Numbered from the stretch's first letter, positions 45,147 to 54,940 are shown. The stretch: DNA of 64,000 nt from Xanthomonas dyei (GCF_002939865.1 NZ_MDEE01000009.1:1-64000), one strand, 5' to 3'. Notes: a model not told the origin generated them from the letters alone. Made by a program: numbers and translations.

Positions 45147-46607
45147 ATGCAACTCCCAGCGCAGTGGCAGGTCGGCATCGATCGCAATAGCGAGGTCCTG
45201 CGCGGCCACGCGCAGCTCCTGGCCACCTTCATCGCTCCGCGTCCCGCATCGCCGGACACAGCCACCCCGCGCGGCCAGATCGCCGCGATCGTCAGCACCA
45301 CGCGTAGTCAGCCCACGCTGGCCGCACGGCATGCCACCCAGACGCTGACGCGCATCAACCAGGCCAACGACCGCCTGTGTGCGATCACCCGCCTGCTGCC
45401 CGCACGCGCCGCTGCCGATGCTGCGCGCGTGCAGGCCGCGCTGGCCGGCGGCAGCGATGGCGGTGCGTTGGCCGGGGTGCCGTTCGTGGTCAAGGATCTG
45501 TTCGACGTCGCCGGCCAGGTCACCACCGCTGGCGCCGTGGTCCGCGCGCAGTGCGCGCCCGCCAGCCGCGATGCGGCGGTGGTGCAACGCCTGTGCGATG
45601 CCGGTGCGGTGCTGGTGGGCACCGCCAACATGGACGAATTCGCCTACGGCTTTGCCACCGTCAACGCGCATTACGGCACCACCGCCAATCCGCACGATCA
45701 CCGGCATCTGGCCGGTGGTTCGTCCGGCGGCTCGGCGGCAGCGGTGGCGGCCGGGCTGGTGCCGTTTGCACTCGGCTCGGACACCAACGGTTCCATCCGC
45801 GTGCCGGCCGCGTTATGCGGTGTGTACGGCCTGCGCCCCACTCACGGCACGTTGCAGCTGGAGGGCGTGTTCCCATTCGTCGATGCACTGGATGTGGTCG
45901 GCCCGTTCGCTAACTCGGTGGCCGATCTGCGCCGCGTGTACGAGGTCATGCACGGCCATGCGCTGCGCAGCTGCAACGTCGCCAACCTGCGTATCGCCCG
46001 GCTCGGCGGCTGGTTTCAACGCAATCTCGATCCCGAGCTGGATGCTGGCATCGGCGCATTGCTGACCGCGTGCAACAGCAGCACGCTCGTCGAATTGCCG
46101 GAAGCAGAGCGCGCCCGCGCCGCTGCCTTCGTACTCACCGCGGCCGAGGGCGGCCACCGCCATCGCGCAGCACTCAGCACGCACGGCGATCAGTTCGACC
46201 CGGCCACGCGCGACCGCCTGTTCGCCGGTCTGCAGCTGCCGGCCAGCGCGGTGGCCGATGCACACCGCTTCGCGCACTGGTTTGGCGCAGCCATGCAACA
46301 GCTGTGGGACGACGTGGATGTACTGATCGCCCCGGCTACGCCCTGCGTTGCGCCGCGCATCGATCAGGACACCATCGTGATCGATGGCCTGCCCGTGTCT
46401 GCACGCGCCAACCTCGGCATCTTCACCCAACCGCTCGGCCTGGCCGCCTGCCCGGTGCTGGCCGCGCCGTTGTCGCGCCCGGGGCGGCTGCCGCTGGGGG
46501 TGCAATTGATCGCCGCACCCGGCCGCGAAGACCGCCTGTTCGCACTCGCCGCACAACTCGAGCGCGACGGCTTGCTCGCCTTCAGCGCGCCGCCGGAGAC
46601 ACCCTGA
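45147..46607 (+). CDS. AtzE/HpxY-family amidase with fused AtzG/HpxX-like head
   Basis: 486 aa. The amidase-signature core is complete: Lys in VVKDLFDVAG, Ser in LAGGSSGGSAAAVAAG and Ser in GSDTNGSIRVPAALCG, forming Ser-Ser-Lys. The first 45 residues (LPAQWQVGIDRNSEVLRGHAQLLATF) resemble the small DUF4089 partner AtzG/HpxX, normally a separate gene that binds the amidase. In the hpx pathway such amidases work with HpxW in late purine-ring breakdown. The stop overlaps the start of that gene (TGATG), so the two are coupled. Confidence 0.85.
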   Translation: MQLPAQWQVGIDRNSEVLRGHAQLLATFIAPRPASPDTATPRGQIAAIVSTTRSQPTLAARHATQTLTRINQANDRLCAITRLLPARAAADAARVQAALAGGSDGGALAGVPFVVKDLFDVAGQVTTAGAVVRAQCAPASRDAAVVQRLCDAGAVLVGTANMDEFAYGFATVNAHYGTTANPHDHRHLAGGSSGGSAAAVAAGLVPFALGSDTNGSIRVPAALCGVYGLRPTHGTLQLEGVFPFVDALDVVGPFANSVADLRRVYEVMHGHALRSCNVANLRIARLGGWFQRNLDPELDAGIGALLTACNSSTLVELPEAERARAAAFVLTAAEGGHRHRAALSTHGDQFDPATRDRLFAGLQLPASAVADAHRFAHWFGAAMQQLWDDVDVLIAPATPCVAPRIDQDTIVIDGLPVSARANLGIFTQPLGLAACPVLAAPLSRPGRLPLGVQLIAAPGREDRLFALAAQLERDGLLAFSAPPETP

Positions 46608-48187
46608 TGCTGCATACCTTGCGCGCACGTCGCGGCATGGTCGTCGCCCCGCACCATCTGGCTGCACAGGCCGGGCGCGACATCCTGCGCGCCGGCGGCA
46701 ACGCCATCGAAGCGGCCGTCGCCACCGCCGCCTGCCTGGCCGTGGTGTATCCGCACATGACCGGCATCGGCGGCGATGGCTTCTGGCTGATCCATGAGCC
46801 CGACGGCCGCGTACACGCCATCGATGCCTGCGGCCGCGCCGCGCAGGCGGCCACGCTGGACTTCTATCGCGGCCACGCGCAGATCCCCTGGCGCGGCCCC
46901 GGCGCAGCCAACACCGTGGCCGGCACCGTCTCCGGCTGGGCGATGGCGCTGCAACAAGCCGGTGGCGCACTGCCCTTGCCGCAGCTGCTGCAAGAGGCCA
47001 TCCATCACGCCGACGCAGGCGTGGCCATCACCCTCGGCGGTGCGCAGGTCGCCGCCAGCAAGGGCGATGCACTGCGCTGCCTGCCCGGCGCGTATGCGCG
47101 CATCTTCGAGCCGCGTGGCGCGCCCCTGCACGAAGGCGCAGTGCTGCAGCAGCCGCAACTCGCCCGCACCCTGCAGCGGCTGGCAAACGATGGGCTGGAC
47201 AGCTTCTACCGCGGCGCCCTGGCCGACGATATCGCTGCCGATCTGCGTGCGCTCGGCAGCCCACTGAAGGCCGACGACCTGGCCGCACATACCGCCGAAG
47301 TCAGCGTGCCGCTGTCGGTCGCCATCGCCGGGGCGCGCTTGTACAACCATGCACCGCCCACGCAAGGGTTGGCCTCGCTGCTGATCCTGGCCTTGTTCGA
47401 TCGCCTGCATGCCGACCAGCCGGATAGCTACGCGCATCTGCACAGCCTGATCGAAGCCACCAAACAGGCCTTCCTGATCCGCGATGCGCATATCGGCGAC
47501 CCGGCCTGGATGTCGCTCGACGCACAGGCGCTGCTCGACGATAGCGCCGCGCTCGACGCATTGGCCGCACGCATCGACATGACCACCGCGTTGCCGTGGC
47601 CGCAACCCTCGCAGGCTGGCGACACTGTCTGGTTCGGCGCCATCGACGCGCACGGCCGCGCAGTCAGCTGTATCCAGTCCACCTATTTCGAATTCGGCTC
47701 AGGCTTGGTCCTGCCACGCACCGGCATCACCTGGCAAAACCGCGGTTGCAGCTTTCGTCTCGCACCCGATGGCTGGAACGCCCTCGCCCCAGGGCGCAAG
47801 CCGTTCCACACGCTCAACCCCGCACTGGCCACCTTCGACGACGGCCGCGTCATGACCTACGGCACCATGGGCGGCGAAGGCCAACCGCAAACCCAGGCGG
47901 CGATGTTCTCGCGCTACGCCCGCTACGGCATGCCGCTGCAACAGGCCATCACCGCACCGCGCTGGCTGCTCGGCCGCACCTGGGGCGAAGACAGCACCTC
48001 GCTGAAGCTGGAAGACCGCTTCGATCCGGCCGTGGTGCAAGCACTGTGCGACGCCGGACATGCAGTGGAACTCTTGCCCGCCTATACCTCGGTGATGGGC
48101 CATGCCGGCGCATTGGTGCGCGAGGTGGATGGCGTGATCAGCGGCGCCAGTGACCCGCGCTCCGATGGCGCAGTGGCTGGGTGGTGA
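46607..48187 (+). CDS. hpxW: HpxW-type gamma-glutamyltransferase-fold oxamate amidohydrolase
   Basis: 526 aa Ntn hydrolase. The GGT pattern is clear: APHHLAAQAGRDILRAGGNAIEAAVATAACLAVVYPHMTGIGGDGFWL, then autocleavage before the nucleophile Thr in GDTVWFGAIDAHGRAVSCIQS, and TWGEDSTSLKLE. There is no signal peptide, unlike periplasmic GGT; coupled to an AtzE-type amidase, as HpxW is. It likely splits oxamate to oxalate and ammonia, the last nitrogen step of the oxalurate route. The ureidoglycine aminotransferase that would feed that route is at 62.2 kb. Confidence 0.85.
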   Translation: MLHTLRARRGMVVAPHHLAAQAGRDILRAGGNAIEAAVATAACLAVVYPHMTGIGGDGFWLIHEPDGRVHAIDACGRAAQAATLDFYRGHAQIPWRGPGAANTVAGTVSGWAMALQQAGGALPLPQLLQEAIHHADAGVAITLGGAQVAASKGDALRCLPGAYARIFEPRGAPLHEGAVLQQPQLARTLQRLANDGLDSFYRGALADDIAADLRALGSPLKADDLAAHTAEVSVPLSVAIAGARLYNHAPPTQGLASLLILALFDRLHADQPDSYAHLHSLIEATKQAFLIRDAHIGDPAWMSLDAQALLDDSAALDALAARIDMTTALPWPQPSQAGDTVWFGAIDAHGRAVSCIQSTYFEFGSGLVLPRTGITWQNRGCSFRLAPDGWNALAPGRKPFHTLNPALATFDDGRVMTYGTMGGEGQPQTQAAMFSRYARYGMPLQQAITAPRWLLGRTWGEDSTSLKLEDRFDPAVVQALCDAGHAVELLPAYTSVMGHAGALVREVDGVISGASDPRSDGAVAGW

Positions 48188-48675
48188 GGGTTAGGGCGTG
48201 TTCGCCGCCGGTTATCTACGCGCTTCAAAAAAGTCGTGGCGTATCTGGGCCAATCCTACCTCCTTCGATTACCGGCCTTGATCGTGTCATCGATATGCAC
48301 TAGCAATTTACTATTTTTCTGCCCTGTTTGGCAGTATGTGACTAAGAGCGGCTAAAAAACGTAACGAGCGCTCGCCAGGCAGATATGGATAGCGCGATAG
48401 CGCGCTGGAACCTGAGCCCACGAGTAGTGCATGTCGATTCCGAGCACCGGCCGCGCCCGTCTGGGCTGGCGCAGTATTTTTTAGCTTCTGCCTGAAAGTG
48501 CATAAGATTTTCTAATATTTTATATGCCGGAAAATAATATTATATTTACCATGCGAAAGCGGCATACTAATTTTACTATTTTTTGTAAAATTTAGATTTA
48601 CATCACTTTTTTTAGAAGATTTTTCAAAAAAATTCGTGTGCGGACCATCCCGCAAAACGAGAGAAGGAAGATAGA
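48188..48675. other. AT-rich leader of an acquired islet
   Basis: From about 48280 base composition drops sharply: runs of A and T such as TTTTACTATTTTTTGTAAAA dominate up to 48650. No gene is seen here. It must contain promoter activity for the following lipoprotein genes and is a likely silencer (H-NS-like) target. Confidence 0.6.
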
Positions 48676-49269
48676 GTGAACAGGATTCACTATAAAGGAT
48701 TACTCGTACCGATGGTTGTTTCGATGGCGATATTATCGACAGGCTGCTCTGCCACTTTCACAAAAGCAAGAGTTTATGGCGAGTGCTCAAATAGAGCTGG
48801 CGGTGGAGGAGAATGCAAAGTTGGCGCAGAAGCAACATGGGAGCGAGGTGGCCACATGTTTGCAGCTGCGCTGGAAGCCATGAATATCAGCGCCGATGCT
48901 CAAAGTTATGAGTTGGACACATCGGGATCCACCATTCCCTATCCCGCCCAGGGAGATTTCGTTGTCACTTTATCCGACTCTGCAACAGGTACGGTACAAG
49001 CAGCTCGGACCTTCCGGTGGGTAAAGGTGGGGATGGTATTGAAGGCAGAAGACCCAAATGCAATAAATGATTGGGCATATGCCAATTCTGGTAGCTCAGA
49101 CAAAATCACTTACGAGGTAGTGAAATTTCGCTCCAGTTATTCGTCTGGGCAGCAAGTGATTGCAGGGCAATCGAGGTATGAAGGCAATACTCAAGCCACG
49201 TATTCTGTTGCATTCGATGGAACCTCCTGCCCACGTGTTCCAACGCCCACGCCCTGTAATCCCAACTGA
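48676..49269 (+). CDS. Hypothetical lipoprotein of the AT-rich islet, 197 aa
   Basis: GTG start at 48676 with GAAGG ten bases upstream. Lipobox VSMAILSTGC gives an anchored Cys at residue 24. The mature part is Gly/Ser-rich beta sequence (GDFVVTLSDSATGTVQAARTFRWVKVG) with Cys pairs near residues 37 and 46 and near the C-terminal TSCPRVPTPTPCNPN. No family recognised. It is 19 bases before the next gene, also a lipoprotein. Confidence 0.65.
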   Translation: MNRIHYKGLLVPMVVSMAILSTGCSATFTKARVYGECSNRAGGGGECKVGAEATWERGGHMFAAALEAMNISADAQSYELDTSGSTIPYPAQGDFVVTLSDSATGTVQAARTFRWVKVGMVLKAEDPNAINDWAYANSGSSDKITYEVVKFRSSYSSGQQVIAGQSRYEGNTQATYSVAFDGTSCPRVPTPTPCNPN

Positions 49270-49288
49270 GCCTGGATCTACGCGCGAT

Positions 49289-50152
49289 ATGGAAATGATG
49301 CCACCGCGGAAGAAATCGAGAGCATTTTTTTCACGGCCTTGGACTGCATGCTTTTACACGCTGGTGCTTGCACCAGTTATTTCCCTGGTGGGCTGCGCAT
49401 CATTGAGAGAAGTGCCACAAGACGTCAGTCCCGAGGGCATGAATCTGATCTCCATAAGACGTTTTTCCGCTTTCACTTATGTCGTGAGCGATATGTATCT
49501 ACCGGAGGAGAAGAAAATGGAGCGCCGTCGAGGCGCTCCACATCTTCAGCGCCTGCGGTGCCCTGATACCCACATGAGTATCACCCTACTGACCGTCAGA
49601 GAGACCGAGGATGTCGGGAAATACTGCGCGGCAGTCGAAGGCGCACTCGGACAGGTCATGGGCGTCTACAGAAAGACTGCGATCGGCATCAATCTTTACC
49701 TGCTTCCCCCCGGATCCGGCTTCCATAAGCGAACGGCCTCACTAGGACTCAATGATGCCACTCTTAACCTGGCGGCCCCATTATTTGCGGACAATCCGAG
49801 GACGCTGGGAAATCTCGTTGATCTCGTCTCTCATGAGAGCTTCCATCTGGCGGGATACCTAGCGGGTGATGGCCGAGCAGCTGATGAACGCTCAGCCTAT
49901 TGGATGGGGTTGTGTTCTCAACTCACGGTGCTCGGCCTAGTGCGGGGCGACAATTTGCCAGGCGGCATCATCCGCACTGGGAACGAGGCCATTGCAGAGT
50001 CCTCTGAGCAAGCCTTTGCCGTCAGGCGTGATGTTCAGGCCTACATGATAGACGGAGAAATTCGGATAGATAGTGTGGCAGGCAAGGCCATGCTTGAGAC
50101 CTGCCGAAACACATTCCCCGCCGTTGACGCCGCAAATACACCAGGCCACTGA
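49289..50152 (+). CDS. Putative lipoprotein zinc metalloprotease-like protein
   Basis: 287 aa. A hydrophobic signal ends in ISLVGC, so the protein is lipid-anchored. In the middle, VSHESFHLAGYL contains HExxH (His-Glu-Ser-Phe-His), the zinc-protease motif, followed 16 residues later by DERSAYWMG with an acidic residue that could be the third ligand. Otherwise no family recognised. Cys residues near the signalling and C-terminal parts may form disulfides. It follows the preceding lipoprotein closely and shares its low GC, so both arrived together. Confidence 0.6.
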   Translation: MEMMPPRKKSRAFFSRPWTACFYTLVLAPVISLVGCASLREVPQDVSPEGMNLISIRRFSAFTYVVSDMYLPEEKKMERRRGAPHLQRLRCPDTHMSITLLTVRETEDVGKYCAAVEGALGQVMGVYRKTAIGINLYLLPPGSGFHKRTASLGLNDATLNLAAPLFADNPRTLGNLVDLVSHESFHLAGYLAGDGRAADERSAYWMGLCSQLTVLGLVRGDNLPGGIIRTGNEAIAESSEQAFAVRRDVQAYMIDGEIRIDSVAGKAMLETCRNTFPAVDAANTPGH

Positions 50153-50631
50153 CGAAACCTCGTTTTTCGAACGCTACCGCCATACAAAAAGCCGGCTACT
50201 TTGCGCTTCTCGCTGTCTTACGTGCAGCTCGAGCGATTTCCAGATGGAAGTAACAGGCAACCCACCACGGCCATTGATTGCTTCGGCACCTGTCAAAGGC
50301 TGGGCACGCCGAAAGTACGGTAGCCGCCTGGCAACTGGGTACCTGCGGAGCGCATGGACATGACGAACCACCATGACAAGCCGCCTCGCGGGAGTTAAGG
50401 AAGGCAGGCGTGGTCGCGACTGGACGTCGGATCAATCATCTGAGGCAGGACGGTTCAAGGTAAGGAACATGCCATAGACTCACCCCATGCTCTTCCACGT
50501 GGCACTGGCGGCCCCAACCGCAGCGATCACCTGACAGAACGCACCCGCGTTCTTGGGCATGCAAGGCGATGCGTGGGCAGGTCGCCGCGCTGATTCCGAC
50601 ACACATCACACCTTCAATCAGGGAGAGCCAC
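50153..50631. other. Intergenic, no gene seen
   Basis: About 480 bases; base composition returns to the GC-rich norm. Right border of the AT-rich islet. Confidence 0.5.
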
Positions 50632-51090
50632 ATGACAGATCAACAAGACAATCAACCGAGCCTGGAAGACGTCAAGCTGGCGTTCGACGGCCAGAGCCTG
50701 GATTGGTATCTGCAGAAGCTGGTCGCGACCGTCAACACCTCGAACGTGCAGTTCGGCATCACGCTGTTTGTGGAAGGCATCATTGTTTCCGGCCAGCTGG
50801 TTAGCGGGAAGCAGTACTTCGAAGCGTTTGCGCAGGAATTCTCCGCTGCCTATCCCGGCGATGCCGAGGAAAAAGAGGATATCCGCCGCGCGTTCGCCAG
50901 CCATGCCAGCATCTACGACACCGAGGACGATGCGCAGCAAAGCAGCAGGCCGCCGCAGTTCATTCACCTGATCGAGTCACGTTGCTTCTCGCCCGGTGGA
51001 CAGCCGCTGCCCAGCAACCGCGGCGTGCTCTGGCGCGGCAAGGTCAATGCCGTGTCCGGCTTTACGCTGGGATCGCTGTCGGCGGATTAA
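50632..51090 (+). CDS. GvpU-like protein (gas-vesicle accessory family)
   Basis: 152 aa. The segment FGITLFVEGIIVSGQLVSGKQYFEAFAQEF is the core of the GvpU family; LVATVNTSNVQ before it and FIHLIESRCFSPGGQPLP...WRGKVNAVSGFTLG after it fit the rest. GvpU is an accessory of gas-vesicle clusters in some Bacillus, but no structural gvp gene is near, so the family member here must do something else. Start ATG 50632 with AGGGAG upstream. Stand-alone. Confidence 0.65.
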   Translation: MTDQQDNQPSLEDVKLAFDGQSLDWYLQKLVATVNTSNVQFGITLFVEGIIVSGQLVSGKQYFEAFAQEFSAAYPGDAEEKEDIRRAFASHASIYDTEDDAQQSSRPPQFIHLIESRCFSPGGQPLPSNRGVLWRGKVNAVSGFTLGSLSAD

Positions 51091-51236
51091 GCCCGATAGG
51101 CTCGGTGTTGGTGTGAGGTGCTCGCCACCTCACACCGCACGGTTGGACAGATCGCCAAGCGTGCTAAAGCGCTGCGCAACAGCGAAAGCCACTTGCGTTG
51201 CGGCCTTCGTTACAACCAGCGCCAGGAGTACCTGAT

Positions 51237-53741
51237 TTACCGCGCGGGCTTGTTGGCCGTCTCACGCGGCGGCGCGTTTTTCACGTAGCGGTCGAACCAG
51301 TCCAGCATCTCGGCGACCACATCCTCAGTGGATTCGCGTGCGGTATACCAGTGCGGTTCGAACGGCAGCAGCACCAGCCGCGCGGTGCCGCCGTTGCCGC
51401 GGATGGCCTGAAACAAGCGCGGTGCCTGGGTGGTTTCGGTGCCGGGGTTGGCGTCGTCCATGCCGTGCACGATCAACAACGGCTCGTTGATCTTGTCGGC
51501 GTGGAAGAATGCCGACGCTTGCGCGTAGATCTCCGGCGCGGCCCAGAACGAGCGGCGCTCGCTCTGGAAACCGAACGGCGTCAGCGTCTTGTTGTAGCTG
51601 CCGCTGGTGGCGGCACCAGCGCGGAACAGGTCGGTGTGGGCCAACAGGTTGGCCGTCATCAGAGCACCGTGGCTATGCCCGGTGACGCCGATACGTTGGC
51701 GGTCGACCACACCCAGCTCCACTGCCTTGTCCACCGCGGCGGTGGCGTCGTCCACCAGCTGCTGCAGGTAGGTGTCGTACGCGGTCTTGGGGTCGCCGAC
51801 GATGGGGAAGGCGGCATCGTCGATGATCGCGTAGCCGGCCAGGAGCAGCACTTGGTAGTAGCTGAGGCGGGTGAAGTCGCGCTCGCTGGCACCGCTGACC
51901 TGGCCGGCCTTCGAAGGGTCGGCGTAGTCGAGCGGGTAGGCGTACAGGATCGCCGGTACGCGCGTGCCTTCCTGATAGCCGGGCGGCGTGTACAGGGTGA
52001 ACGACAGCTCCACGCCGTCCTTGCGCTTGTAGGTCACCAGGCGCTTCTTGATCTGCCGCACCAGCGGGGTCGGATCCGGGAAGTGGGTGACCGGCGTGGC
52101 AGTGGAGGCAAGGATCGCCTCACCTGTCGCCGCCGTCGGCAATGGCTGGCCCAGCGTGCGCAAGTACACGTTGGGCGGGTCGGTCGGCGACTGGTGCCAG
52201 GTCAGCAGGCGCGACACGTCGTCGCCGGCAAAGCCGAAGAACAGTTCGTCCACACTGGCGTCGCTGCGGAACAGTCGCTGGGTCGTGCCACTGGCCAGCG
52301 CATAGCGATCCAGAAATGGCCGGTCGCCCGCGGGGGAAGCGCCCTGCCCGCTCAGGAACAAGGCACCCTGTTCTTCGCGCAGCACGGCCCGGCCGTTGGC
52401 CAGCAGATGCGTTTCCGGCACGCCGGGATCGGCATACAGGTCGTCGGCGGACAAGTCGAACAACACCCGCCCGGCAGTACCGGGGCGGTCGGCATCCAGC
52501 AGCGTGGTGCGACGCCAATGGCGGTTTTCGTCGTACTCGTCCAACAGCGCCCGGCCGCCTTCGGCAAACCACGACAGGCCGGCATAGCGCTGCTGCACGC
52601 GCGTGAGTTCACGCGGCTTGGCGGTGAACGGTGCAGCCAGCGTCATCAGCTTGTCGCGCGCGGGCACGCTGGTTTTCCAGTCGCCCCCATCCAGCGCCTC
52701 GGCCCAGACCAGCGTGGCCGGTTGATTGGCACGCCAGGAATAGGCGCGCGGGCCGATCGCAACCCCTTGCACCGGCACCCGGTCGGCAACCGGCAGATCG
52801 GCCAGCCTGCGCTCGCTGCCGTTGGCCAGATCCAGCACCGCCACCTCGTGGGCGAAGCGCGCATAAGTAGTGACGTAGGAATACGGCTGTTTCAACCGCT
52901 CCACCAGCACGTGGCGGCCATCGGGCGCGCCATCCACGGTGGTGTAGACCGCAGGCGTGCCGAGCTTGCGCTGCTTGCCGGTGGCCGCATCCACCGTGAG
53001 CAGCTGGGAGGTGGCGTAGTAGCTAAACAAGGCCTCGTCTTCTGGACTGGAGAGTGTGTCGCGCGCCTCGTAGGTGCTGCTTTCGCCCTTGCCCTGGATG
53101 GTTTCCTTGACCTCCGGGCCCGGCGGCACCGCCGCCTTGCGCGGCGCGGCACCCAGCTCGTGCGGCACCGTCTTCAGCAGCAAGGTGTCGCTGCCGCCCA
53201 ACCACTGGATTTCGCCACCCAGCACCGGGTTGAGTTGCACACCGTCGATCTTGCGCACGCTGCCGGTGGCCACCTCGCCCACCCAGAGCTCGACGCGATC
53301 GGTGGCCGTGTTGTTGAAGGCGAAGCGGCGCCCGTCCGGCGACCACACCGGCGCTGCCGGGCAGGCCCCTGCCGGCAGGGTCACCGCGGTCTGCTTGCCG
53401 GTGGCGACCTCGACCAGGCTGAAGCCTTCCAGGCAGGAACGAATGCCGTAGCCGCTGGACATGTCGTGACGGCTATGCGTGCGCGGCTCCACCCGCACGC
53501 CGGCCAGCTTCAGGTACGGCTCGGCCACGCGCGCGATCGGTGGATACTGCGTGCGCTGCACCAACAACAGGGTCTTGCCGGTGGGATCCAGACGCGGCGA
53601 TGGATTGAGCGGCGCGCGCAACACGCTCAAGAGCGGCTCCGGCGGCTGCCGGTAACCGCCCTCAGGCGTACCGGCAAGGGCAGACGCCGACAACAGGCTG
53701 GCAAGCACCAGCCACCCGCTCCATCGGTACGCGCTGAGCAT
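51237..53741 (-). CDS. S9-family secreted peptidase (glutamyl-endopeptidase-like)
   Basis: 834 aa with an N-terminal signal ending SALAG. A beta-propeller region fills the first two thirds (WSPDGRRFAF, WLGGSDTLLLK, DGAPDGRHVLVERL); the hydrolase has Ser in VTGHSHGALMTAN, Asp in VHGMDDANPGTE and His in PFEPHWYTARES, in prolyl-oligopeptidase order. The layout matches the plastid glutamyl endopeptidase type. Periplasmic or exported; probably cuts peptides after acidic residues. Start ATG 53741. Confidence 0.88.
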   Translation of the reverse strand: MLSAYRWSGWLVLASLLSASALAGTPEGGYRQPPEPLLSVLRAPLNPSPRLDPTGKTLLLVQRTQYPPIARVAEPYLKLAGVRVEPRTHSRHDMSSGYGIRSCLEGFSLVEVATGKQTAVTLPAGACPAAPVWSPDGRRFAFNNTATDRVELWVGEVATGSVRKIDGVQLNPVLGGEIQWLGGSDTLLLKTVPHELGAAPRKAAVPPGPEVKETIQGKGESSTYEARDTLSSPEDEALFSYYATSQLLTVDAATGKQRKLGTPAVYTTVDGAPDGRHVLVERLKQPYSYVTTYARFAHEVAVLDLANGSERRLADLPVADRVPVQGVAIGPRAYSWRANQPATLVWAEALDGGDWKTSVPARDKLMTLAAPFTAKPRELTRVQQRYAGLSWFAEGGRALLDEYDENRHWRRTTLLDADRPGTAGRVLFDLSADDLYADPGVPETHLLANGRAVLREEQGALFLSGQGASPAGDRPFLDRYALASGTTQRLFRSDASVDELFFGFAGDDVSRLLTWHQSPTDPPNVYLRTLGQPLPTAATGEAILASTATPVTHFPDPTPLVRQIKKRLVTYKRKDGVELSFTLYTPPGYQEGTRVPAILYAYPLDYADPSKAGQVSGASERDFTRLSYYQVLLLAGYAIIDDAAFPIVGDPKTAYDTYLQQLVDDATAAVDKAVELGVVDRQRIGVTGHSHGALMTANLLAHTDLFRAGAATSGSYNKTLTPFGFQSERRSFWAAPEIYAQASAFFHADKINEPLLIVHGMDDANPGTETTQAPRLFQAIRGNGGTARLVLLPFEPHWYTARESTEDVVAEMLDWFDRYVKNAPPRETANKPAR

Positions 53742-53842
53742 CTCGGCAATCTCTGGGGGAGTGATCGCAGCAAATTAACATGCGCCTGCAGCCTCCACCC
53801 GCAGGCGGACGCAGCCCTGTCGCCGCGCCCGCAATCCCCGCG

Positions 53843-54940
53843 TTAACGCAGCAACGACGTCGACGCTGCAAGCGTGCGCTGCAGGAACTCACCGATGTAC
53901 TGCGCGATCTCCGGCGCATGCGTTTCCAGCGCGAAGTGCCCGGTGTCCAGCAGATGGATTTCGGCTTTCGGCAGGTCCTTGGCATACGCCTGCGCGCCCG
54001 CCGGAATAAAGGCGGGATCGTGCTTGCCCCACACCGCCAGCAACGGCGGCTGATGCTTGCGGAAATACGCGTGGAATGCCGGATAGGCCGCCACATTGCT
54101 GCGGTAATCCAGGATCAGATCCAGCTGGATGTCTTCCGCACCTGGGCGCGCCATGTACGCGATGTCCAACGTGTAGCCATCGGGCGAGCGCCTGCTCGGG
54201 TCGGCACCGGTACCGTATTGCCAGTCGCGGATAGTCTGCGGCGACAGCGAGGCGCGGCACGCCTGGCGATTGGCGTCAGTCGGCTCGCGCCAATACGCTT
54301 GCCACGCACCCCACTGGTCGCTGAAGCCGTCCAGGTACGCATTGCCGTTCTGGCTGATGATGGCGCTCACCTTGTGCGGGTTTGCCGCAGCCAGGCGAAA
54401 CCCGACCGGCGCGCCGTAATCGAACACATACAAAGCGTAACGGCGCAGTTCCAGTGCTTCGGTAAAGCCCTCGATCACCTTGTAAAGCTGTTCGAAGGTG
54501 TACTCGAACTGCCCGCGTGGCGGCGCCGTGGTATTGCCGAAGCCCGGCAGGTCCGGTGCAATCAAGCGGCACTGGCGTGCCAGCAACGGCATCAGATCGC
54601 GGAACATGTGGCTGGCGCTGGGGAAGCCATGCAGCAACAGCAACACAGGCGCATCCGCGCGCCCGGCTTCGCGATAGAACACCTCGACATCGCCGACGCG
54701 CTGGGTCTTGTAGGTCACGCCGATGATCGGATCATGGGACATAGCTGCTCCTTTAGTGGTCTGCGTGTTGCCGGGACGTTCGCCCGCACGCAACCCACAA
54801 GCGCCCAGCGCGAATGCCGTTGCGATGCATGAGGCAAGCATCAGTCGGCGGCCGGGTTCATTGGCGTGATCGGCGTTGAGCGCGACAGGCGAATCGGACT
54901 GCGTCATGGCACGTCGAAGATCGGATGAAGTGATCGACAT
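53843..54940 (-). CDS. Alpha/beta hydrolase, epoxide hydrolase/haloalkane dehalogenase type, Tat lipoprotein-like
   Basis: 365 aa. GRRLMLASCIATAFALGAC is a twin-arginine-like signal with a lipobox Cys, so the enzyme is probably exported folded and anchored. Catalytic set: oxyanion HGFPSASHMF, nucleophile Asp in VFDYGAPVGFRL, and His in DTGHFALETH. Asp as nucleophile points to epoxide hydrolase or dehalogenase chemistry. Starts at 54940 or 54907. Divergent from a LysR gene. Confidence 0.85.
   Translation of the reverse strand: MSITSSDLRRAMTQSDSPVALNADHANEPGRRLMLASCIATAFALGACGLRAGERPGNTQTTKGAAMSHDPIIGVTYKTQRVGDVEVFYREAGRADAPVLLLLHGFPSASHMFRDLMPLLARQCRLIAPDLPGFGNTTAPPRGQFEYTFEQLYKVIEGFTEALELRRYALYVFDYGAPVGFRLAAANPHKVSAIISQNGNAYLDGFSDQWGAWQAYWREPTDANRQACRASLSPQTIRDWQYGTGADPSRRSPDGYTLDIAYMARPGAEDIQLDLILDYRSNVAAYPAFHAYFRKHQPPLLAVWGKHDPAFIPAGAQAYAKDLPKAEIHLLDTGHFALETHAPEIAQYIGEFLQRTLAASTSLLR

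Noticed and set aside
46070-46606. In-frame extension of the HpxW-type gene to the left
   Set aside because: It overlaps the amidase gene, which has its full Ser-Ser-Lys motif; the true start at 46607 overlaps the amidase stop and begins the family pattern.
50632-51090. Gas-vesicle production
   Set aside because: Only a GvpU-like accessory gene is present; no structural gvp genes are in the window.
51198-53846. Plus-strand open frame of about 880 codons
   Set aside because: Antisense to the S9 peptidase with its complete Ser-Asp-His set.
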